NCBI RefSeq assembly: GCF_031458255.1
Contig: NZ_JAVDYC010000001.1
Coordinates: 6,953,001-7,017,000, forward strand
Length of the DNA: 64,000 bases
Origin: Catenuloplanes niger
GTDB lineage: Bacteria; Actinomycetota; Actinomycetes; Mycobacteriales; Micromonosporaceae
Direction of reading: 5' to 3'
Shown here piece by piece: positions 44,362 to 56,300 of this stretch. Every line of letters starts with the position of its first letter. Position 1 is the first letter of the stretch. Both the position numbers and the translations under genes were made by a program. Under the pieces are notes generated by a model that saw nothing but the letters and a program-made list of their open reading frames with translations, made no database searches and had not been told where the DNA came from.

Positions 44362-47300
44362 CGTGGCGAGCGCCGGGAACTTCCAGCTGATCTGCGCGGA
44401 CGGCCGTTTCATCGCGGTACCGGGCGGCGTGTTCTATCACGACGGGGCGATGACCGACCCGATCGACCCGGTGGCGCTCACCGGTGCCCTGCAGGCCGCC
44501 CGCGTACCCGGCTCGACCATGGTCTTCGTCCAGGAGCGGACCCGTCTCAAGATCGGTGCGATCGAGCGGGTACGCAGCGCGCTCGGCGAGATCCCCGCGT
44601 CCGTCCGGGACCGGTACGTGCTCGGCACCCTGCCCGGCGAGACCGTCGACCAGGAGACGTGGCTCGGGCTCGCGGACGCCTTCGGGTTCAGCAAGCACGC
44701 GCGCTACCAGCCCGGCCTGGAGCCGTCGCCGCGGATCGTCCCGGTGGACGCCTCGGGCCTGGAGACCACGGACAACCCGGCGGCGGTACGCGTGCTCTCC
44801 CGCGCCCAGGCCGCCGCCCGGGAGACGCTCCACTCCGCGCTGGACGGCACGCCACCGTCCTGGGACCGGCTCGTGGACCTGGCCGAGAACGCCACCGTCA
44901 TCCGGGACGCGCTCCGGGTGCCCTCGAAGCTGCGCGGCGACGAGCAGCGCGGCCCGTCCAGCGCCGCCTACGCGCTCGCGGCCGGCATCGCGCTCTACGG
45001 CATCCCGGACGGGCTCACCGCGTCCACGCTGCGCCGGAGCGTGCAGCCGATCGACGCCGACGACGTGCTGCGGGCCTGGGGCGGCCTCGCCGTCCCCACC
45101 GACCCGGACCAGGTGGTCCAGTCACTGCTCGGCACACCGGGCTCCGGCGCCCTGATCAAGATCACCGCGACCGGCTCCGGCCGCGCCACGCTCGGCTGGC
45201 TGGTGTCCCGCCCCGAGGGCCTCGCCTGGATCGACCCGGAACTGGACGGCGGCGCCGCGGTCCGCCTGATGCCGCCCCAGGACGCGGTCTCCCTGCTGCG
45301 CGCACTCCCCGACTCCAGCCCCGCCATGCTCTGGGTCGACCCGCAGGGCCGCCCGGTCCGGGCCACGCCGGCACCGGCCGGGCCCGTCCCGGGTGACCTG
45401 GGCCGCACGGACACGCTCGACTCGGTCCTGTCGACCGACTCGACCGACACGATCTCCACCACCGACACCACGCTGACAACGCCGGACGTCTCCCGCCCGG
45501 CCAGCCCGGCTCAGGCTGGCCAGGCCCAGGACAACCCGGCGAAGCTCGCGGTGGAGGTCTCGCTCGGCCTCTCCGCGCGCGAGACCCGGCAGCTGTTGCC
45601 GTGGCTGCCGCAGACTTACACCAGACACCGCACCGACCTGTCGTACGAGCAGAACTGTGTGCTGGTCGCGATCGCGCTGGACCAGACGCTCGCGTCCGGC
45701 GGTGACGTCCGCAAGCTGCCGATCGAGGTCGGCGGCACACCGGGCCCGCTGCGAGTCGACCGGCTGGAGAGCTGGTTCCCGGGCCGGCGGCTGGAGTTCG
45801 CGAAGAGCCTGGAGCAGATCGCCCGGGCCATGACGTACGACGCCACCGGTGCGGAGGCGCAGCAGGTGCGCCGGGGCATCGTCGTGGTGCGCGGCGCGGG
45901 TGAGGCCGTGTCCCACATGTTCAACGTGGTGAGTCTCGGCCGGCGGTTCGCCTTCATCGACTGGCAGAGCCCCGACGGCCGGCCGAAGATGCCGGCCGAG
46001 GTCGCCGAGCTGCGGTTCATCGCCACCACGGACGGCGTCGCCAGCGTCGAGCCGCTGGTGGAGGTGAGCGACCAGGACGCCGTGCTTCCGCCGATGACCG
46101 ACCCGGCGACCGCTGTGCCCCCGGAGCAGGACCGGGCGGGCTACAACCCGGCGGCCTACGCGGCGATGCCGCCTCCTCCGCCGCCGCAGGAGTCGATGCG
46201 GCAGAAGGCCTGGAACCTCGACACCTGGTACGAACAAGCACGGGTGCACCCGGCGTACCAGAGCCAGGAGGCGGCGAGACAGCTACGGGACGAGTTCGAG
46301 CGGAGCAACCGGGCGATCAAGCAGGAGCTCCTGCGGCGGCTCGCCGTATGGACCTCGACGCCGTGGGGTCAGGTGCCGGTGGTCGCGCAGGGCAACACCG
46401 GGTCCGCCGACGACCGGAGCCTGCTGCTCTCCCGCTTCTATCCCGCGGTTCTCGAGGTCAACCCCGAATGGGGCTCCGACAACTGCGTCGACTGCTCCAT
46501 CGCACTGGACGGCTGGTGGGGTGGCCGGGCCGGGCCGGGTCAGGTCGCCGCGGACACGGACCGGCAGATGCTGGCGAGCGCACAGCACCGGCTCGGCGGC
46601 ACCCCCGCGTACGCGTTCCGGGCCACCGACGACCAGCGGGTGATCACCGGATCGGCGGGCGTCCTGGCCGAGGCCCAGCGGCAGGGAGCCGGGTACCGGG
46701 GAATCGTCTACCGGAGCAGGGTCGGGTCCCGGGGCGAGGCCACCGCGCACATGTTCAACGTGCGCAACGACGAGGGATACGTCGTCGCCCTGGACGGTCA
46801 GAAGGGCGCCTTCGCCACGATCGACGACCTGTTGAGGGCGGATCCCAGCATCACCTCGACGCTGGTGATGCCGGTCTCGACGTCGCGGCTCCCCGCCCTC
46901 ACCACCGCGAGCGGTGCGCCCGCCGCGGTCGAGATGGACGCGAATTCCGGCCAGTACCGATTCCCCGCGGCACCGGCGCCGGTCGCCACGTCCGCGTACC
47001 CGCCCGGCGGTGGGTACGGCAACTACTACGTCGGCATGGCGGCCACGCCGGCGGTGTCGCTCGCGGATGTCGACGCGGTGCCCCCGGCGATCGCCGACAG
47101 CGCGCCGGCGGCGATCGCCGGTGCGCTGACCCGTTGGGGACAGTGGCGGGACCGGGCGAAGGAGATCCTCGACGCGGTGCGGGACGCCCCCCGGAGCAGT
47201 CCACCCCGGCGGCAGTCGGCCGAGGCAGCCCGTCCGGTCCTCGATCGGTTGTGGGAAACACTGGAGGGCTTCGGCGGCAGGCTCGACGGTCTCTCCGACG

Positions 47301-50300
47301 AGGCGGCCCGGGTCGAGCTCGGCGTCCTGACCGAGCGGTACGAGCTGGCCAACGAGCTGCTCACGGAACTGCTGCGTGACGCACCGGTCCCGGCATCGGT
47401 GTCGGAACCGCTGGGCGACGGCCGGATCCTGCCACCGGTCACCGAGGCGTTCCGGCCGATCGCCCGGGCCGGGACGGCCGGAACGGCCGAGCCGGTGTCG
47501 TTGGGCGAGTCCACCCAGCTTCCGGCGCCTCCCTCGGTACGGATGCGGTACGTCGAGGGACAGGGCTGGGTCTACTTCGGCCGGCACGAGGTGGCGCTCG
47601 GCCCGGTGGCGTCGCCGCCGGACACCACCGGTCTCCCCGTCCGGGACCGCGCCGGTGCACTGCTCGAGGCCGTTCGGTCGGTCGAATCCCGGGTGACGGA
47701 GACCCTCGATCGGCACCCCACGGCGACGGACGCGAACCTCGTCTGGCGTACGGCGGTGGCCGGCCTGACGTCGTTCGCCGAGCGCAACGCGAACGCGCCG
47801 GACGACGCCCGGCTCGCGGACGAGTTCCGCGACCTGCTGCTGTTCCTCAACCATGCGGCGACCGGCATCGTGGCGCTCGACCGGTCGGCGCGACACGTCC
47901 TGGAACCACTGCTGTTCGCGCCGTCCGCGCCGCGGACCGAGGTCACGGCATTCCCGGTCATGGTGCCGATGCTCAGCCCGCCACCCGCCGCGCCGGCACC
48001 GGTCCGCTCGACCGTCGACGACCTCACCACGCTCGCCCTTCCACCACGCCTGACCGACATGCCCGCGTGGATGCAGCAGCGCATCCGGCAGGGGTTGCTG
48101 CCCATCCCGTTCTACAAGCACAACGCCATGGACGGGGCGGCCTCGAAGGTCCCGTTCGGCATCGAGATCGAGTTCGTGCTCCCGGCCCGTGACCGGATCG
48201 AGGGCGAGGACGACATCGAGTCCGTCTCGGTGCGGCAACGCCTCGCCCGGATCGGTCAGCGGCTGTACGAGCTCGGGCTGACCGCGTCGCCGCAGCAGCA
48301 GGACCTGCCAGATCCCACATCCGGGAAGTGGTCCTTCATCACCGACGGAACGGTGGACGGGGAGATCGTCTCACCGATTCTCGTCGACTCACCGGAGACG
48401 TGGGAACAGCTGCTGCAGATCGAGGGGATCCTCGCTGAGGTGGGCGCCACGGTGCACATCCAGGATCCCGTCCTGATCCCGGACCGGAACTCGCCGACCG
48501 GCTTCTTCTACTCCGGGGAGACCATAGTCAAGAAGGCGGGCAGCCACGTACACGCGAGCTCGCGGTTCCTCAGCCGGTACGCCGGCGCGGACGGTTACGG
48601 GCGGCTCACCGGGCTGTACCACCGCGACCGGGAAGTGCTGTATCGCCTGGCCGGCGACCCACGGTCGAGCTTCGATCACGGGTACGACGAGCGCGCCCCC
48701 GGCTGGGACGCCGACTATCCGTACCTGACGGACGCGCAGATGGCCATCGACGCTCATCGCAACAAGCGGCTCGGCCTGTCCTTCAGCATGGTCAACCTGC
48801 TGCCGGAGGACCACCCGGAGTGGCGCCTCTGGCGTGGCTCGCTGCTGGCCGCCGTGATCCAGACGCAGGTCAAGATCAGTATCGGCATGCAGCTGGCCTC
48901 CCTGGACGGCACCGAGCAGACCTGGCTGCCGACCGGCCAGGCGAACCTGGGACAGTTCCGCTCGTCGCTCGGCTCGCCACCGCCGCTGAACGGCTGGAAA
49001 CTCCATCTGCCCGAGGGCGACCAGCAGTACCAGGCCCTGACCCGGCTGCTGTCCACCGTCTTCACCCGCCCGGCCGACATGGCGCAGGCGGCCGCGCTGT
49101 TCTACCTCAACGACTGGGCGCCCGGCTGGAAGACCGAGACCCTTCCAGCACCGGCCTGGCCCGGCTACACGCCGGCGTACGTGAACTGGCCGGCCGGGCG
49201 GATGGACGTCGCCCGGATCAGCCAGTACCTGGAGTCCGGTCTTCCCGCGGCGTCCCCGCCCAGGGCCGGTCTCACGCGGAACGCCCAGCGCGTCTGGCAG
49301 GTCGACGGCGTCCCGATGGGACTGACGGAGCTGCGGGACGGCCGGGGCACGTTCGTGTTGCAGGCCGGCGTCACCCCGTCCGGGCCCCCGAAGTGGACCT
49401 CCTACGCGATCCCACTGGTCCTCGACATCGAGGGCGGCTCGATCCGTGTCTCGGGGAGATCCGGTGGGAACCCGTACTCCGCGCCGGTCCACACCTCATG
49501 GCTGGCCGAGCTCGTCGGGCAGTTCATCGACCACCGTTCGACCCTGGCCCTCACCCCGCGGGGCACGGGCCGCATCCCCCAGTCGCAGGTGCGCAACCTG
49601 GCCCTGCAACGCTCGTTCGGCGTGACGCCGGGTGATGTGCTGATCCCCGCGGGATACCTCGTCGACCCGCCCGCCGGGACCGGTGCCGAGTCCTGGGTAC
49701 GGTTCCAGATGTACCAGGGCCGGATTCACGTCTCGGTGGACACCTCGTCGCAGCCCGCGCCCTCCGGCCAGTACCCCGCGTCGTCCGGCGGTGGTGGTGG
49801 TCAGTCGTCCGCAGGCTTCTCCGCGTGGGGACCCGACGACTTCTTCAACCTCCACGTGCGGATGGCCGAGGTCACGTTCGACGGCGTGGTGATGCCGCCG
49901 ATGCCGGCCGGCCGCACCGCGGTGGAACGGGTGTGGAATCTGGTCGCGACGGTCGACGGGGCCGTGCCGAAGGTGTCGGAGATCCTCGCGCGGCACCCGG
50001 AGTCCGGCGATGTGGCCTCGCTCTGGTCGCGGGCGGCGGAGACCGCGCGCGGCTTCGCCGCCGGCCGGTTGCCCCGGATGAACGACGACGGCCTGATCAT
50101 GCAGGAACTGCAGGACCTCCGGCTGCTGCTGGGTCAGTCGGCGGCCGCCGTCGTGCGGCTGGACGAGTCCGCGCGACCGGTCCTGGATCCGCTGCTGTCC
50201 GGCTCCGGAACGCTGCCGGCCAACACCGTGGGTGTGGCGCCGGACGGGTCCTACGTGGTCGCCCACGCGCCCGCGCCCGGCCGTGAGGATCCGTACGTCC

Positions 50301-53300
50301 TCACCGTGTTCGGGCCGGACGGGTTCCCGCGCGGCACCGTGCAGACGTTCATCGACGAGCCCGAGCGGTTCCCCGACGACCCGGACCCCGAGGCGGATCA
50401 CTCCGTCGATGTGCACGTCATCGAGAACATCTCGGACGTGCCCGGCGCGGTCGACCTGACCACGTTCTACGCCGCCCGGATCAGCGACCGCCGGTTCCTG
50501 CAATGGTTGGACGTCGGCAACCCACGGCTCCGGCAGACCCTCACCGAGGGGTACGGGACGACGCTGCTGTCCGTGCCCGAGAGCACCGGCCCGGAACTGA
50601 CCGACCTCCGGCTGGATCGCGCGGCCGCACAGGACGTCGCGCGGCGGCGGCTGGAGACGGCCGGCTGGACGCTGCCCGCCGGTGACTTCGGCACTCCGCA
50701 GTCGCTGCGCCCGGCATGGGCCGGCACCGACCCGGCGGGGACGCTCCGGGTGGTCACGGAGACGCTGGACGGCGGAGTGACCCGGTCCGTCCTGGGCAGG
50801 CTCGCCGACGACGGCACGTTCGAGGTCATGGCCCCCGGCAGTGACACCGTGGTCCGCCGGCTGCACTCCTGGACCGCTCCGGGCGGCGGGGACCGATGGT
50901 CGGACGCCCCGCTGTCACCGGCCGAAGAACGGTTCTACGCGGCGCTCGGCGGCGCCACCGGCCGGACCGCGCAGCAGGTCGTGCAGGACGTCGTCGCGTC
51001 GGGCGAACCGGTGCGGGCCGACCTCACGCTGCCCGGCTTCACGCTCTACCGCGCGGTGGGGGAGGACGGCCCGGTCCTGGTCCGGGCCATGGTCGACGCG
51101 CAGGGCCGGGTCGTGCGCGCGCGCCGGCCGATGAAGATCGATCAAGATCAGTACATTCGCGACGGTGACGAGCGCGACCTGATCGCCGAGCTGCGGGCCG
51201 CCGGCTGGACGGTCCGGGTCGGGCACCGGAACAGCGTCGACCTCGCCGCCCGCGTGCTGGTGCTGCACCCGTACCACCGGAAGGCCTGGGACACCCTGGC
51301 CGAGGTGCACCGGCACCGCGACCGCACGCCGCTGCCGGGCTCACCGGCGACCGCCCGGCCGGCCGGCGCCGCGGTGCCGCCGCGCGCGCCGTCGGGTCCG
51401 TCGGCCGCCCGGCTGATCCGGTCACTGCGCGACCGGTGGGATCCGTACCGGTCGGTCGGCGCCCACACCGGCGGGCGGGGCGCGCTGACCCGGCGGGTCA
51501 TCGGCCCGGACTACCTCGGCGTCCGCGCGCCCCTGCACCGCCCGGCCGCGTTCGCCGGCATCGACTTCCTGGAGATGGAGTCGGACCAGCGGGCCTCCTT
51601 CTTCCGGCAGGCAGACCTCGCCCGGGGACCACTGAGCGGGCAGATCAACCCGGTAGCGGAGCCGGACACCGTGGTCCGGTCGACGCGGCGGTTCATGCCG
51701 AAACGCGACCCGAACGGGCTGCTGAAGCACAAGCGCGTCGCCATTCCACGAATCGTGCACTCCATCTGGATGGGCGGGCCGCTGGCCGCGGACGGTGCCC
51801 AGGGCTCGTTCCGCGACTACCTCGCGGAGATGCGCGCCCGGTCCGGGTTCGAGGTGGTGCTCTGGACCGACCTCACCAGGGCGCAGATCGTGGACGCGCG
51901 CGCGGCGGCGACCGGCACGCCGGAGCAGGCCGCGATCCGGGAGTTCGCGGAGTGGGCGGACACGAACGGTGTCCGGCTGGTCAACGTGGACGAGGTGTTC
52001 TCCGCCGAGGCCCCGATGAACCTGCACTCGCTGGCTGCGGCGGAGCGCAGCCGCGGCATCCCGACCGCTTTCGCCGCGGGCTCGGACCTGCTGCGCGTGG
52101 AGATCCTGTACCGGTTCGGCGGGGTCTACACCGACAGCGACAACCGGCTGACCGGCGACCTCGGCGCGGAGCTGAGCCGGATCGTCAGCTCGCCGATCCC
52201 GGTGGCGGTCGGCAGTGAGCCGACCCGGTCCACGAACGCCATCGCACGGCCGGTCAACAACGTGATCGTGGCGCCGGCCGGGCACGCGGCCCTCCCGGCG
52301 TACCTCAGCGCGCTGAGCGGGAACTACACCCGGAACGCGTACGAGAACCGGGTGTTCGCGCTCTCCGGTGCGGTGCCCGACGAGGTGCCGGACGTCGTAC
52401 CGGAGTACACCCGCGAGAACGTGATGATCGAGGTCGTCACCCGGTCCGGCCCGTCGCAGTCGGTCTTCGGCCCACTCGCCGAGGCACTCGGCCTGCCGGA
52501 CCGGTTCAATCTGCCGCGCGTCTCCACCGGCGTCTTCTCCGTCGATTTCGGCAACACCTGGCTGCCGGGTGCCGCCCGGCCCGCCCGGCACTTCGACCAG
52601 GCCGCGACCGAGCAGCTGGTTCTGAGCGTCGCGGCCGGCCTGCTGTACCGGCTGCACGCCGACTCCGGGACGCTGAACCTGGCCGAGGTGCGTGGGCTGG
52701 TGGAGAGCCACCAGGACCCGGCGCTGATCTGGGAGTCCGTGCTGACCTTCCTGGCCGAACAGCCGGAGGTCCGCGCCCAGGTCCGCGCCGTCACCTGGGA
52801 GATGGTCGGGCAGGGCGCACCGGAGCTCCCGCCGCTGATGCTGCCGCCCTCGGCGCTGCGCCTGCTCTCGCCCGACACGCGCACGGAGGAGCCGCCCGGC
52901 GGCATCCGCTGGACCCGGCTGCTCAACCCGGCCACCGCGCCCGGCGTACCGGCGCGCGCACCCGCCGGTACGGGCGACGCGGACGAACCGCTTCCGGCCC
53001 GCGTACCGGTCGTGTCGGACGATCCCGGCTGGGCGGCGGCCCGCGAGGGCGCGACCGCGGTGCCGCGGCGGCACAGCTGGACCGACCCGGTGTCCCGGCC
53101 CGACCCGGCGTCGCCCGGCAGCCGGTACGTGGTGGACGCGAGTTTCGACGCCCGCCGGCTCCGGATCGGCTCCGACACGGTCACCGACCTGACCGTCCGG
53201 GTCTGGTACGACGGCGCCACGCCGGCGGCCGCGGCAGCGATGCACGCGGTCGCCGTGACCGGCGTCCGCTACTACCTCAACCAGCCCGCCCTCCGGCTGC

Positions 53301-56300
53301 CGAACGGCGACCTGCTGCACGTGACCGTGGAGCAGGCGACGTCGCCCGAACAGGCGCACCTGACGGTGAACCTGCTCGCGCCGGGGGACACCCGTCCCAT
53401 GGACCACCGCAACTGGCGGACCGACGCGAGCCCGGTGCTGGTCGCCGGCGAGATCGCACACAGCGCCGGTATGCGTGACGAGTACCTCGACGGGACCGCG
53501 CCGCACCGTCCGCACGTGCTCGGCAGCCTGATGGGCGACCCGCTCCGCGAGCCCGACCCGGCCGGTCTCACGCCGGCCGAGGTCGAGGAGCTGAACGCGT
53601 TGCCGCGCGGTGGCCCGCGCGACCGGTACCTGCGCCTGCTGGACCGGATCATCGGCGAGCTGCCGCCGCCGCCCGGCGACGACCGGCCGCCGGCCACGGC
53701 GGCGGACACCGGCCGCGACGAGGTCACCCCGCAGACCGTGCTCACCGCGCCGCTGACCGGTGGGCAGTTCGGTGCGCTCGGCGACTGGGCCCGCGCCCGG
53801 GTGGACGTGTCCGACCCGGCGTACTGCGAGGTGCTGCTCGGCGAGGTCTATCACCGGTTGTACGCGCATCCGACGTCCGCGTTCCTCGACCGGCGGCCCG
53901 CGGCCGCGACCGTGGACGACTCCGTGCTCGGCAGCGGTGCGCTCGCCGGGATGGGCGACTGGACGTCCTGGCCACGACTGGGCGGTGACGCCTGGGCGAC
54001 CGCGTGGTCCGTCGTCCGCGGCATGCGGGGTCGTTCCGTCTTCGCCCGGGCCGGGCGGCCGGGCGCGATCGGGCACGCGGTGGTGCTGCACCACGCGGCG
54101 GACGGCAGCGTCTGGGTCGACAACCTCACGGCCGGCGGCGGACGCTGGCGGATGACGTCCCCGGACGACCTCCGTGACCTCCCCACCGGGCTCGACGTGC
54201 GGGCGTACGTCACCGAGGCCGACGGCCGGCAGTCGACCGATCCGCGCCTGGTCTCCGCGCCGGAGGCCGACTCCCTCGCGCGACTCACCGCCGACCCGGC
54301 CGACCCGCGCACGGGCCTCTACATCGGACGCGAGAAGGAGTACCCGTTCATCGCGGTCCAGTTCGTCGGCGAGGTGACCAGCCGGCCGCTGATCATCGGC
54401 CGGACGTTCTCGTGGACGGTGGACGGGCGGACCGGCGACCCCGGGTTCGAGCACCACATCGAGGAGATCAGCGTCCCGCTCTGGGCGATGGGTGGCGACG
54501 CCATCGACGAGTACGCCGCGGAGAGCGCGTCGGCGCAGCGGCTGCTGCGCAACCTTCCGCCGTACGGCGCGCAGCTCGGCGACCTGTTCGCCGGCCATCC
54601 GACGATCACGGTGCCGGACTACGCCCGGCACATCCGTGTCACACCGCGCCTGGCGCCCGACCCGAACGGTATCTTCCGGAACCCGGCGGACGCGTCCGCC
54701 AACCAGTTCACCGTCGGGGTCCGGCTGAGCGGCCTGACGCGGTACTACTCCTGGCTCGTGCAGAACAGCACGCGGCACCAGATGGAGATAAACCGTGCCC
54801 TGGAGTTCGGGCGGCAACTCGGCGTCCAGCTCCGGCAGACCATGCCGGACGTGCCGCTGAAGGCCGCGATGCAGCTCGAGGGCTACGGCACGCTCATGTT
54901 CCTCTACTCGCTCGGCCTCGCCTACGCACACAATTTTGCCCTGATCGATCACAACTTCCCGCTGGCCAAGTCGTGGGTGTCGAGCGCGGTCCGGCACGAT
55001 CCGCGGGTGGTGCGGCGCGGCCTGCCGGCGCCGATCCGGCGGTGGTTGCATGCCAACCAGGCGCGGATCATTGACGGTTTCCGGCTCGCGGCGGGGCCGG
55101 CGATCGAGCTGACCGCGGGGTTGACCGCCCCCTACATGCCCCGGTACGGCGTGCCCGGGCAGGTGCTCGAACTCGGCGCGGGCAGCACCGCGGGCGTGCA
55201 CGACGCGCTGCTGAACTTCCTGGACAACAATCCGCCCCGGCGGATCAGCACGCGCACCGCGTACGGCATGTCGCTGGTCCAGGACCGGCTGGAACCGAAC
55301 CCGGACGACCCGGACGACCCGGCAGTCCTCATCGAGGGCCGTGACATCGGCAACGAGATGATGGATCACTACACCCCGCCCCGGATCGGCGGGCCGACCG
55401 GGACACTGGTGCGCGCCAACGCCGGCCCGGTCCTCATGCACGAGGAACGGGCGTTGCAGTTCATGCGCGCCATGGCCGGTATGACCCGGACGGCCGTGGC
55501 GCCGCCCGAGGCTCCGCCGCCCGGCTTCGGACCGCAGCCGGTGCCGGTGCCGCCGCGGCAGATGCCGATGATGATGCCGCCGCAACAGGACCCCTTCTAC
55601 GGGTACGCACCGCCGCCGCCCCCGTCCTACGACTACCCACCGCCGGGACCGTACGGTCAGGACCCGTCCCAGGCCGGCCCGAGCGATCCCGCCCGGCTCG
55701 CCCGGCGGTTCCAGCGCGGCGGGCGTGGCGGCAGCGGCCGCGGCGCCTGGGACCACAACAACCAGTGGCTGATCACGGTGCACTCCGACGGCCCGCGTGC
55801 CCCGCGGTCCCGGCTCGCGCTCACGCCGCAGGCCAAGGTCGACGACCGGCGCGCGCTCGCCGATGCCGCCGCACAGCGGGTCACCCCGGTGCTGGACCGG
55901 TTCCCGCACGCCCGCGCCACCGAGTTGTGGCGCGACGCGGTGCGGCAACTGGACGAGGTGACCGACCCGGACGCCGTCCAGGCCGCGAACCTCAGCCATC
56001 TGCTCGACCAGGCCGCGGCCGCGCTGATCCGGCTCGACCGGACCGTCCTGCCCGCGGTGGCGGAGCTGTGGTCCGGCTACCCGGAGGTCTCCCGCACGCT
56101 CCCTGCCCCGCGCACGATCGGTGGCTGGAGCGGTGCCGCCCTGACCGGGTTGACCGCCGGGGTCCGCCGCCCGGTCGTGACCGTCGACGTCGCCGGCGCA
56201 CCGGCGGCGCTGGACGAGTTGCGCCGCACGCTGAGCGGGCACGAGTGGTGGCAGGAACTGCCGATCGTGGTCGCCTCCGCCGCGACGGCCGCCACCGAGG

